A stretch of 50,363 bases of DNA, from assembly GCA_000697355.1 (NCBI GenBank), contig JNEN01001210.1, forward strand, positions 1 to 50,363, in the 5' to 3' direction. Shown here in pieces: positions 9,991 to 20,464 of this stretch. Every line of letters begins with the position of its first letter. Position 1 is the first letter of the stretch. Both the position numbers and the translations under genes were made by a program. The notes beneath the pieces are model-generated. The model was not told the origin of the DNA. It ran no database searches and worked only from the letters and a program-made list of their open reading frames with translations. The DNA is from Syncephalastrum monosporum B8922 (lineage: Eukaryota; Mucoromycota; Mucoromycetes; Mucorales; Syncephalastraceae).

Positions 9991-12609
9991 TCTGCCGTTA
10001 AAAAAAAAGGTCAGGGAGGGCGAGGCTTTTTGTTCTTTCTTGGGGTTTCTTTCTTTGGAGGACACCGATCGAAAAGGATGAAGGACGCGCCCGCCCGCCG
10101 CTCTCTCATCCGCCCGCCGCGCGGAGCATCCGCCCCGTCTTCGTGTGTACCACCGTACCTTGGCAACAAAAAAAGATTTTCTTTTCTTCGTCGTTGTGAA
10201 AGGGTCATACAAAAAAAAAGAAAAAAACTCAACGAACCGCAATGCTTACCAGTGTACCTGCTCCGCCCCGCCGTGCCCATCCCGTTGCTTCCGAGACATC
10301 ATCACAAATCATCCGTTTTCTCTTTCAAAGCTACCATGTTTTACATTGACAACTGCTAAAAATAAGCAAAGGATGTCCTTGTCACGATGGTCATGTTCAG
10401 GAACGCAAGTTTTTCTTTGCTTCGTTTGTTTGAATTTTTTCTGTTTGTGATCTAAATATAAAAGGTCATGTGAAGGATGCGGGTGGTATTCTTGCAACTG
10501 AACACAGGGCGAGGGTATGCGCACATCTTTTGCTCTCCACTCATCTTACTTTTGCTAGTGCATAAAAAGAAGAGTCGCGAACCTCGCACTCCTCATACAC
10601 ACACGCGCACACACACACGCGCGCACACATACACGTACACATGCACAAGTCGTTTATGTCTCGTATTATTGCTTCCCTCATAGGAAGCTAGAGTTCCAGA
10701 CCATTTTTCTTCTTTGCTGATCTTTTTTTACTCTTGCGAGAAATGACGACGTTGTAACTTTTTGGGAAGCCTGTCAAAAAATAGTAGCAGCAGCTAGGTT
10801 TTATGGGTGCACAAGAAAGAATCACCGGCACACTGCGGCGTCACCGATATGCTATCATTGTCCAATTGTTGGTGCCCATGAGCAAAAGCAAAGTATGCAC
10901 AAAGATCTTCTTGCCAAAATGGTCTGTACTGCCAGGGTAATGACGCTTCTTCCGTCGAGAAATAATTTATTGCGTCTGATGACACGAAATAATTAGGACC
11001 GGTTGGCTGGACCATTTCGAAAATAAAATTCATCGCTTAAAATTTCATGATAACGACTCACATATATTACCACTCACCATAGAGGTACGCGTATGATTCT
11101 GCGCAAAGACAACGGCGGAGCATGCGAAACACACTCTCTGTTTCGCAGCGCGCCAGTGTACCGTTTGAAGCACACATCTTTCCTGTCTATTTCTGTCAAG
11201 TACCCTTCGTCTTGTATGAAGAAAATTCCAGTACTTTGTTTCCACAAATAAATACAAGAGGTTTATGATCACAACAGCATGGCCTGATCATCCGAAGTGG
11301 TATTGATAGCAAGTTATTCTTTACTTTGCAATCATAGTCACATAGATTACGGAGGCTATCGACTCTAAAGCTAGCCTGTTCTGCTCGTCAGCAACAAAGT
11401 AGTAGAGTGATGGTAACATCGCGCAGAACTACCAAGTGCTCCTGCCCAAGCGAGATTATAATGCTCAGGAAAGACACGCTATCACAGCTAGAGCGATATC
11501 ACCACGCGCTGTGCTATACAAATTGAAAATTGGTGCAGCGCATAGACGGCATCTGCTGCCTGGGATCACATAGACAGGCGTAGCATCCTCCTCTCTCTAA
11601 GCCCCGATATACTGATGCGCCTGCCCAGAATCAAGGCCTCAATTACTGTTTGTTTATAAATATACACTTGCTCGTCTTGCGCCATCGGCTCGCGCTGTAC
11701 CGAAAATGCTGAGTACTTTGCTCTGGTGCTAGTATCAATGATATTGTCGCATCCAAAGAAAGGAAATCTCCTTACGTTCATATTATATGCCAATGTTATT
11801 CATGGCTCGCAAAAGTTGCAGACCCATCAATCAGATGAGCACAGATAATATTAAACAGGGTGGTTCTGATTTTAAAAGAGCGGGCTATGTTGGCGTTCGG
11901 TGGCTGGGTCCGCTTCAGATCGACTTTTTACCGCGGCGCCTATGCATGCATATATTACGATTTTCTGGTAGTACCTGCTGAAAAGAATAAATCTACAAGT
12001 ATATTTCCTCTTGGCCTCTAAACATATACTTTTAAAGCAAGCGCATCATTTAACACGCGATGAGATAAAGTCATGTCAAATTTTCCCATCTCCAGAAACA
12101 GATATCACTGAGGTACAGCAACACTCGCATCTTAGGCTGCATAGACACCATACTAAACACCGCTCGAACACTGGCTTTCTATTGGTGTAAGGCTATTTTC
12201 AAAGCACATTCATGCGCCACTTCTTGCCGCGACAAAGAATTGTTATTTTTGGAGAGCAATGGCAGCTTCCTTGATTTGTTGTACCATGCTGCTTCCCATG
12301 TCACATCACAGGTTATTAAAAATGCTGCGATTTATGGAGGTCGCTGAGAAGAGAAAGCAGCGTCAGACTTTAGAGTAACAGTAAACTTAACGTGGAAACT
12401 TTGCATATCGGTGCTGACTGTGTGCTTTGCTCGACTTTCAATCCGTGAGCAAACTGAACTTCAGCAGATCTCGGTATTGAGTTTTGAGCCAAAAGGTTTC
12501 GTCAAAAACTCACAACACTCTCGTTCAGAGCCTCGGCGACATCGCCTATTGTGCTCGAACATCTCAGTTTGTAATAAAGCCAGTGCTAAAGGAAAAGCTT
12601 GAATTGCCA
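9991..12609. other. Gene-poor AT-rich region
   Basis: No gene is supported. The stretch contains purine and poly-A tracts near 10010-10220, a CA/GC-rich microsatellite at ~10595-10645, and AT-rich sequence with only short random frames to 12.6 kb. It marks the left edge of a ~14 kb gene desert. Confidence 0.5.
10595..10645. repeat. Imperfect (CA)n/(CG)-interrupted microsatellite
   Basis: Alternating CACACGCGCACACACA-type dinucleotides, imperfect, about 50 nt. Confidence 0.8.
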
Positions 12610-13235
12610 TGAAAGAGATAACAGGATATAAGCTAGATTGGGTATACAAGCTAACTAGCCTACGAAATTTCGTTCCGAAATCAGTTTTCGTGGACGACAC
12701 TTCATTTTTATTATACATACCAGCCACCGGGACCGGGGTCGTCAATACACGCTCACGGCGTGTTGGCCACTGCGTCATCTATACTGTGCAGCAGAATGCA
12801 TTTTTGAGTCTCAGTTTCATATTATCAACCACAAGCACTTACCGATGGACGTGGGGCAGACATTTGGCGCAGCGGCACATGTCTTTGGGGGGGGGTTAGT
12901 TTTGACGGTGGTCCCGGCCACCGACGGCCGGCTAGTGGGTCGCAAGCGGGAAGAAGAAAAGAGGGAGAGCAAGCGGAGAGGAAGAAGAGCAAAGGGAGAA
13001 CGAGGAAGGAGCGGAACTGAAACGTGTGTTAATGTCTCATATTCAATGCATAGACCTGAATCTGTTTCACTTACGGGCAGAGGAAAAAGCGGAAAAAAAC
13101 CTCTGATGGGAGGACAGCAAGCGGAAAGGAGGTGGAAGAGGTGCGAGCGGAAGAGAAGACAGGAGGAGAAGCGAGCAAGAAGACGGCAAGCTAAGTATAC
13201 ATTCAGAAGGAGGTTAGTGTTGTCCAAGACCATGT
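12610..13235 (-). repeat. LINE 3'-tail copy (degenerate repeat)
   Basis: This stretch is a diverged copy of 20,480-20,970, which flanks the 3' end of the decayed non-LTR retrotransposon, in the same orientation. Shared blocks by eye: AACTAGCCTA, CGAAATCA.TT.TCGT.GAC, CACTTCA, GAGAGCAAGCGGAG and CTCATAT.CA.TG.AT. It contains no RT coding, so it is either the 3' remnant of a 5'-truncated insertion or a tail borrowed by a non-autonomous element. It abuts the CRE-monomer repeat directly. Similarity is clear in blocks but is not a computed alignment. Confidence 0.6.
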
Positions 13236-13857
13236 ACTATTGACGCGAGAACTTACTATAATGCACATCGGTGCAGTCGGGGGCGGGCAATCGGTGGCAG
13301 AGGGACTTTGGGGAATGTAGTGGTCTATGTGTTGCACTTCTTATTAGTTTATACTTGTAGCTATAATTCTTTCGTATATACTTGCCAGCGGAAGACTTGA
13401 TCAGGGTAAAGAAGAAGAAGAAAATTAGACGTGGGAGAAAACAAAAGACTTTTTATGAGAAAGAGCGCGTGTCAATCGATATTCATGCAAGAACACGGGC
13501 GGGCTGTGCCAATGGGAAAGAAGTAAAAGATAAGGACCTGACAGGGATTGACGTCGAGCTTTTTTTCCAAGTTTCATAGGTTCCATTGGCTAACCAAGCT
13601 ATCACGCAATCCACGTTTTACCAATGGGGAAAAAGAGCTCAAAAATATGGTCCCTGACAGGTATTGACGTCAGGTATCTTTCGCGTTTCAGAGGATTGAT
13701 TCATTGGCCTACTTTACCATCACGCGGTTCACATTTACCGAAGGACACGGGTGAAAAGACCTTGATGAAGATTGACGTCAGGTACCGTTCACATCTCAAA
13801 GTGGTCTACTTTGCCAGACGCCCTGCCCGGGCCTTCTGTGTCTTGCTTACGTAATTA
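13236..13857 (-). repeat. Dispersed repeat copy A with CRE/CCAAT monomers
   Basis: Inverted copy of 49,740-50,363. Near-identical blocks include the start TATTGACGCGAGAACTTACT, GGTGGCAGAGGGACTTT, CTTCTTATTAGTTTATACTT and the outer end TAATTACGTAAGCA. Inside are three imperfect ~105-115 nt tandem units, each with a TGACGTC(A/G) motif (13549, 13665, 13773) and CCAAT/ATTGG boxes. Read on the minus strand, a polypyrimidine tract (~13405-13440) and AGTATATACGAAAG follow. It resembles a promoter-bearing 5' region of a retroelement. A 65-codon frame inside it is shared with copy B but carries indels, so I do not call it a gene. Confidence 0.75.
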
Positions 13858-13946
13858 TGGATGTACGGAATATTAAGATTATTATATATAGATAAAGTTC
13901 CCAGTCATCGTCTCTAAGTCCACTCTTGTGGGTCGTACTGTAATCT

Positions 13947-14660
13947 TCATAAATTTTCGATTTCAGTGGCAATCGTTTCGTTTGCTGATGAGAGGTACGG
14001 TTGCAACAGTTGGGCGAACGCTTGGAGTGACTTGCAGAGGCCGGAATTGTTCAAAATTCCAATGGAAATGGATCCATCCGGGAACAAGGTGTTGATGTCA
14101 ATGATGACTTTGGTGATACGTCCATCGGGTTTGCACCAGCCGAGAATATCGATGATGGTATGTTTGTCAAGCACTGCATCGGCTTTCGTCTTGATCGCTC
14201 CAGCTGCCACGTGAGCAAACACATGCGATGCCAATGTACCATCACAACTAGGTGTGCTGTCATCAGAGGCACAATATGTGGATATAGTCTGCGGTTGCAA
14301 TCGATGGAAATCGCACAGCGTGCTGCTTGAACGACATGGGTTGTACGAAGAGCGCTTATTGATACTTGAAGCTGGTACTTGGAGCTGGTACTTGAACCTG
14401 AAGTTTCGAGGAACGACCATGTTCGGGGGTATGTCTTGAGTCGAGACGGATACTGGACGTCATCAGAGCGTTGAAGCTCTTCGTAGCCACATTCAGCTTT
14501 GTGCCATCGTTCTCCTTGACAGATATCACCCAAAATCTTTTACAACGAAAGTTGATTGGCGGATTCGTGGACTTTTCTAGAATCCTCTCGTGTTCAAACA
14601 TCGTTCATGATGGGCGTCGACAAGACTCTAGCGACCGTACACTTCGATGCTGTTGATCAA
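13947..14660 (-). pseudogene. Possible decayed coding stretch, unrecognised
   Basis: Minus-strand frames 14601-14356 and 14420-13947 encode protein-like sequence (RFWVISVKENDGTKLNVATK, then HTIIDILGWCKPDGRITKV, VIIDINTLFPDGSISIGILN) with reasonable composition but no clean single frame. An imperfect repeat of the AGCTGGTACTTG type lies at the frame join (~14370-14400). It could be a multi-exon gene with splice sites I did not resolve, or a pseudogene or transposon ORF. I do not recognise the family. Confidence 0.3.
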
Positions 14661-17544
14661 GACGGCTGTAGATGAAATTGGATGACAATAATGGCACCGC
14701 TAAGCATTTTTGCTGCGAAGAAGCGCTTTTGGGGCCGTGAGAACAGTACTGTCTTCTCTTGCACGTCGATGTTCGGACGTGACAACGTCTGGTAAAATTG
14801 TCCTTTCTTATTGAGCGTCCGCAATCTTGGAAACTATAGATTCCAGTTTCATTCGTTTCCATGCCCGTTATATTTACGCTATGCATGTGCAGGAAGCTGG
14901 TACAATATTATCATCCTTGCTATGAACTTTCTACTTTCACCGTGATATTGGCGGTATATCAGGAAAAAAAAAACGAACAGGAACCTTACATAATGCACTA
15001 AAACCCTTATGCAATGGGTGTTAGGGTGTTTTGTTCGATTTAGCAAAATGAATAGGGGCTGTATCACATCCAAAGGTCGCAAAATTGTGACCAGTTATTT
15101 ATCAGCTGCGCTCTACATATGCAACGTACAGGCGACATTGACAGTAAATCAAGCGGTGAGCCATTCTTATGCTGTAGCGAACTGTGGATGAAATGCTGTG
15201 ATATGGATAGGGATACAAAGCTTTGAACAATAGCGAGAAAGAGGTAAATCGGTAACTTCTGGTCACGATACATTATACGAAAATGTGTGGGGATACGCAT
15301 GTCAACTGTACATATTGTCAACTCACGGTATTACTTTGCCTTAAGACATTTATGCATGCTACAGTATCAGCAGTTAGGCTTCCGGAAAGCAACAAATGAC
15401 AATTGAGAATATACATTATTACATGGAGAATTGATTATCAATGCTGTAGATTGTGCTTTTCGATCAGTGCATATGTGAACGTACGCACTTAAGTTGAATC
15501 CTCATTTCGTGTGATAGTGAAGAGAAATAATGGAAATAGGGCAACATCATGCTGATAATCCGAAAGCTGCAAACACTCTCGGGTGAATAGAAGGGTTCAA
15601 ATTCCAGTAGCCGTCCAAGGCGGGTGACTTTGTATTTTAGTATGATTACGTATACTTGAGGAGCAGACATTTCGTCATATCCTTCCATTCTCGTATCAGG
15701 TATGCGCACTGAACCGAATAAGTTCGTACACAATACGCTGTGATCGATCGTATATCTGCGAAAAGCGCAATCATGTCATACAGATCGATATTACTCGACG
15801 CAGTGCAAAGCAACCATAGCCATGCCCAGACTGTTATACTTATGAAACCTTGGCATTGCTGCTGCCTTATTTGATAGTCGATATATGCTGGAATGCAGGA
15901 GGGAGCATATGCGCAAAGAGAACGAAGGGAAATGAAATACGACGAAATAGACTTTTTCACTTTCGTGTATTGTCGTACTACGGCAGAAAGTTAAGTACAC
16001 TTGCATTTTCCCTTTATTGTCATGTTCCCTGGAATAAGTAGCTGCGAATAATGTAACTACAGCTGCAAAATATGGATACTCACCGAGCACGGAGAAGGAA
16101 AGCACTGCTGCTTTCAACAAGGCCATGCATACCAATGGTTTTAGAGCGGCTATTTTTTTAAGGAAGTACGTGCACACATGGATTGACAGTCCTCCTTCTG
16201 CTCGCTTATTGCCCCAAGCGCTCATGAAGACATAGAACAAAGGTATGACAAGCTTATATATGTACCGCGTACATGACAATGTATTAAATGACCGAACTCT
16301 TGGGCACGCTCTTGCTGCAATGCGATGCACATCAAATCCGTGCTACCTTTGAGCTAATTCGCTGTATGTCCAGCCATAAAGCAAGGTGCAACGAGTCTAG
16401 CAATATAGTTAAACTTTATTCCATCAGGCTTTCCCTTGTTGATGATAGTGCATCAAATATTCTCATGGACGGTTGATGCACATGCACTCACTTATCAAAA
16501 GTTCCTGGCAGGGGATACAGTACTGAAGAGCGGTGTCACTATGCTTCAGCTAGTCAGCATCGTCTAGCCTCAATTGTTTCGTCGCGAACATATAGGACGA
16601 GAAAAGCAAGATCATTCTCTCACGTGAAACAAAGTAAAAGCCTTTTTCACGAAAAATAGCAACAAAAGGCATGCTGTGTGTTGCCGAAGCTGAACGAAAA
16701 GAGGTCGTATGACATTACCACACAAGCTATGAAAACATACAGTATCGTGGAGATAAGTGGCCGGCCGGTCCAGACCTGACGAGGCGTTCGTTCATCGCTT
16801 TCAAAAATCCATCGAACTTTGATGAAATAAATTCAGATAAGGCAAATGATTGGAATATTACGGTGTCGTATGCGAACAAGGCATCCTTGCGGGTGATCCT
16901 TTCGAAGCTCTGTATTAGGCTTTAACCAGTCTCAGCACTATCATGAACATAAAATGTCAAGCTCTCACACCGCTTCATGTCGATGTCGGGACGTTAAGAA
17001 TGTGGTGAGACCAGTGATCAAGCCATCTTGCACGAATGAGAAAATACTTGCCAGTTTTTTTTCTCTTCTCGATGCAAGCCAAGTCGTAACGTGCGTATAT
17101 ATGTCATATAGCAGTGACCAACGATACAGAGGATACGGGAAGGGTATGTCACGTTACATCTACCCGTATACAGTGCAGCATAGTAGCACAATTAGTCTGA
17201 TAGTCGTCGATCGATTGTCAGCGGCCATAGTATCATAAATGAACGAGTGCCACGAAAACAACGATGACTTAACAAAAATACTTATGGACACAGAACATGA
17301 AATCATTGATATAATTATGCGATCGATCATATTTGGCGCTCTGTTCGTAGCCTATTATCATTTGGCTCGTTTGTTTTTGTTGTCAACACTATGCTTTCCA
17401 TGCATCGAGTTATGACATCATGACAATTTCCGGTACCACGCTCCGAGGCACGGCGGCGACGCATGAAGTTTCTCTGAATCACGGTTGTCTGAAATCATAC
17501 TTGCACAGATTGGATTTTTTGATGAAAAAGTAAACAAGCTCGCA
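14661..17544. other. Gene-poor AT-rich region
   Basis: No gene is supported. A 179-codon minus-strand frame at 15791-16330 has a hydrophobic N-terminal half (YKLVIPLFYVFMSAW) but no recognisable domain and reads through splice-like sites; I leave it uncalled. No RNA genes or repeats were recognised. Confidence 0.4.
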
Positions 17545-17553
17545 TATATAAAA
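17545..17553 (+). promoter_or_regulatory. TATA box of small gene
   Basis: TATATAAAA 71 nt upstream of the ATG at 17624. Confidence 0.5.
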
Positions 17554-17623
17554 TCAGAAATCGCTCAATGGACCTTTTTGTTTCGCTCTTACCGCCGAAA
17601 AAAAACTTTAAAGCACATCTACT

Positions 17624-17836
17624 ATGACAACTACCGTACCACGAGCGCAACTTGACATCTCTCATATTCAGCAGTCGAATGGCATCGTACCAGTGCCCTC
17701 TGTGAGCCGTGAAAAAATTCTCGACATTGCTCGTCGTGAATATGCTCGTCAGTTGTGGGTTTACACTCGAACACAGATGAAGAAACGCAACGTCAAAGAC
17801 ACACATGGCGCCAAGCACATCCGCCAACGTAACTAA
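17624..17836 (+). CDS. Small basic protein of unknown function (70 aa)
   Basis: A single-exon 70-aa frame from ATG 17624 inside the gene desert. It begins MTTTVPRAQLDISHIQQSNG, has a helical middle (KILDIARREYARQLWVYTR) and ends in a Lys/Arg/His-rich tail. No signal peptide, Cys pairs or membrane segment is visible. A TATA box lies 71 nt upstream and AT-rich sequence follows the stop. Coding composition differs from the surrounding noise, which supports a real gene, but no family is recognised. It could also be one exon of a larger gene. Confidence 0.5.
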   Translation: MTTTVPRAQLDISHIQQSNGIVPVPSVSREKILDIARREYARQLWVYTRTQMKKRNVKDTHGAKHIRQRN

Positions 17837-19994
17837 GACTCCAGCGATTACACAAAAGCCCATTCATGTTGCAAAGTCCAAAATACTTTCATTCACATAT
17901 TGTATACATCCCTTACCTATATTTAAACAAAATCCTCGTTTTGTAAATACAGCTCTATCATTTACACCTTCAGCTTATCATTAATTCTACTCTTTCTGTT
18001 TCCCGTGTAACATGCTAAGGAAAATACTGTTTGCCCTCTTGTGCTACAGTAAACATAGCTTGTCCCTCGGTCTCGCGCTTCCATTTGCATACTCTATTTG
18101 TTACGGTAAAGCGTGGCTGAGTCTTTGAGCAGTTCAGTCATTTCATCGAGGACAAAGCGTACTCAATCGGTATGCATGTGTATGACGTCTCATGATTTCA
18201 TTTTCGTTCTGTTTCTGTACAATGATCATTGGCGATCGGAATAAACATTTTGGGGAGAAATTTATAGACTTTTCTTCCCAGAAACTCGGGCATAAGGGTG
18301 AGCCAACTAAGTCGCCGAACTCCACTGTGATGGGCACCCCTTGGTATACTCAGGGAAAAAAAGGGATGTTGAACCCACAGTCCGGGCCTAAAGCGACAAG
18401 AAGAATTCATGGTTTTTATTGGAATCTGTACTAGTCCAGCAACAACTAGATAGTCGTCGAGAACTAAGCAAAACGAGTAACAGGCTCTAGCAAAGCCATA
18501 TTATATCTGGCAGTGATGCGCATACAAACATACAAAGAGTCATATCGAAATGCGCAGATAAAACTATTATCCTGTTGCTGGGATGGGCTTTTCGATGACC
18601 AGGAACGCTTCGAATAGACCTTGTGGTGCTTTTGTATTGAGGACGCAATCTATAAATTAGAATCCAGCTGTAAGGATGAAAGATGATCAGTCGCTGCGCG
18701 GTAACAAACACAGGCGTGTCTTTAGAGGTCGAACAGCCGGCGTTGTATCTCAATGTTCATTGTTTTGCACTATCAAGCTTAATAAAGAACGAAAATTATA
18801 CGGCTGACCTGTGGTCTGCAAAATAGATGGAGGCAAACATTAGGCGTGTACGCTTTCCTCCGCCTACTCAAACTATGAGGGCAAATGGCAGCCGTGTAGA
18901 TAAAGCAAGTGATTTCCCCTTTTTGTTGAGTATCCGGATATCTCAATTGCATTTATGATTGCGAACGACTGCCAGCTTCATGTTGATTAAAAGCGACGCT
19001 CAACCAAAGTCGCGGGCACCTTCATCACCCTGACCATTCTTGGGTATCCTCAACCCTGTATCAAACGACCAAGGCTCATTATATTTTTCGTATGAGTATG
19101 GGCGGTTTTTTGTCAGACTACTATAGTATAGAATGTACCGGTATGCATTATAGCTCAAATACTTATCTCACTGAATCAGAGAATATATAAAAACCAGCAG
19201 CAGCTATATAGTCTCCTTTGTGTTTCAGAGCACTTTTAGTACATGGTAGCTATTTATATATCATGCAAGCCTTATATGTTTTCGACCGATGTGCAGGAGA
19301 TTCGCTCACGAAAAAATAGATTTCTTCCGCTAGTCGAAATGAGACAGCAGCAAAGCATTTTCAAATTTGCGGTATCCATAAGGAAGGCGACTGACTTCAG
19401 CTTTATATGGCTCTGTCCTACATGCTCAGAGAAGGTTTTAATATCACTCGCTGTTTGTTAGTAATTTGTAAGATGATGGAGAGAGTATGGGCTGGTCTAT
19501 TTCTATAAGTGATGGAGATCATATTACCATAGCAATCAGGCCGATGTTTGTCTTTTAACGGAAGAGATACGCACTCGAGTCATATGCGGTGATTTTTTTA
19601 AATGGTAAGGCCATGTTTGGGGAGCACGATGCATCTGCGCATCAAAATTCGTGTTTCTTTTCTTTGTCTCATAGCAAGGGCGTCTACATGAAGTTTTGTA
19701 GATTGGCTAAATGTTTATATATATCATCGTACACAAACGCACGTGTGCATACCATTTACCGATGAGTGCAGTATTGAACCTTGTATGTACGGTGTGCTCT
19801 TCGACGTTTGGCCCAGAGAGGATCAACTCCTCAGAATTTAGATCAGGGGCACTCTGAGCCGGATGCAGCCTACAATGTAGGGTTATAGACTTCATGAAGG
19901 TTCTTTTCTTTCCTGATGTTGAACGCCGTTATCCAAGGGGTAAAAGCTGATATGCCAACGATGCTTGGTCCTCCCCCGTTCGCAGCTCTATAGC
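17837..19994. other. Gene-poor region
   Basis: No gene is supported. A TATATAAAA motif at ~19184 lies 60 nt before an ATG (19243) opening a 72-codon frame, which lacks protein-like features. Other frames look random. No repeats are recognised. Confidence 0.4.
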
Positions 19995-20001
19995 TATAAA
20001 A
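19995..20001 (+). promoter_or_regulatory. TATA box of defensin-like gene
   Basis: TATAAAA followed by a ~150-nt leader to the ATG at 20159. The leader contains a GTAAAA...CTCTAG pair (about 20054-20112) that could be a 5' UTR intron. Confidence 0.55.
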
Positions 20002-20158
20002 GCTGAGCTCTTTCCATCTCATATTTTCTCAAACCACATATACACACGCGAAGGTAAAAAAGAGACACTTGCACTAAACCAATCCTAATCGTCATAAGAT
20101 CCTTTACTCTAGAATCGTCCTATAGCCAAGACCCCGTACATCTTCACCTAATTCTCCA

Positions 20159-20386
20159 ATGGTGCATTTTATGCAAGCTACCACGACTTCGGCCTCCGTC
20201 ATTATCGCGCTCCTAGCGTCGAGAGCTCTGGCCAAATATCCTATAAAAACCATAACACCTTGTACGATAGACGAATGTAAGGAAAACTGCAAAGACTTTG
20301 ATGCCCCGGGACTTAGAACACCGAAGTGCATCACAACCAACATTTGTGCGTGCGGTCCATCAGCTCTTAACTTTGTGGCAGATTAA
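20159..20386 (+). CDS. Small secreted cysteine-rich peptide with CS-alpha-beta (defensin-like) signature
   Basis: Single-exon 75 aa. Residues ~1-25 form a signal peptide (hydrophobic core SVIIALLA, likely cleavage after ALA). The mature ~50 aa carry six Cys in the pattern C-x4-C-x3-C-x12-C-x5-C-x-C, which is the fungal/invertebrate defensin CS-alpha-beta arrangement: CxxxC on a predicted helix (DECKENCKDF) and a closing CxC strand (ICAC). The first loop is short and the usual Gly before the fourth Cys is not present. Known members are antimicrobial or, in some lineages, signalling or channel-binding peptides; the activity here is unknown. A TATA box and a poly(A) signal frame the gene. It lies immediately beside the retrotransposon relic. 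No homologue search was possible. Confidence 0.65.
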   Translation: MVHFMQATTTSASVIIALLASRALAKYPIKTITPCTIDECKENCKDFDAPGLRTPKCITTNICACGPSALNFVAD

Positions 20387-20425
20387 AGAGATAGAAACGA
20401 ATGATATGTGTAGTGTGAGTCATAA

Positions 20426-20431
20426 AATAAA
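20426..20431 (+). terminator. Poly(A) signal of defensin-like gene
   Basis: AATAAA 40 nt after the stop, within CATAAAATAAATAG. Confidence 0.5.
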
Positions 20432-20464
20432 TAGACAAGTACTGCTTCCCCTATATGGATAATC

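Noticed and set aside
9829..10359. 176-codon plus-strand frame
   Set aside because: Lys/Arg/Phe low-complexity sequence over the protease-like promoter; no start context or domain.
13382..13579. 65-codon frame shared with the minus-strand frame at 49859-50203
   Set aside because: Similarity comes from the DNA repeat; the copies differ by indels that break the frame at different points, and the sequence contains promoter-like motifs.
15791..16330. 179-codon minus-strand frame with hydrophobic stretches
   Set aside because: No recognisable domain, AT-rich composition like flanking noise; could hide an exon but not supportable.
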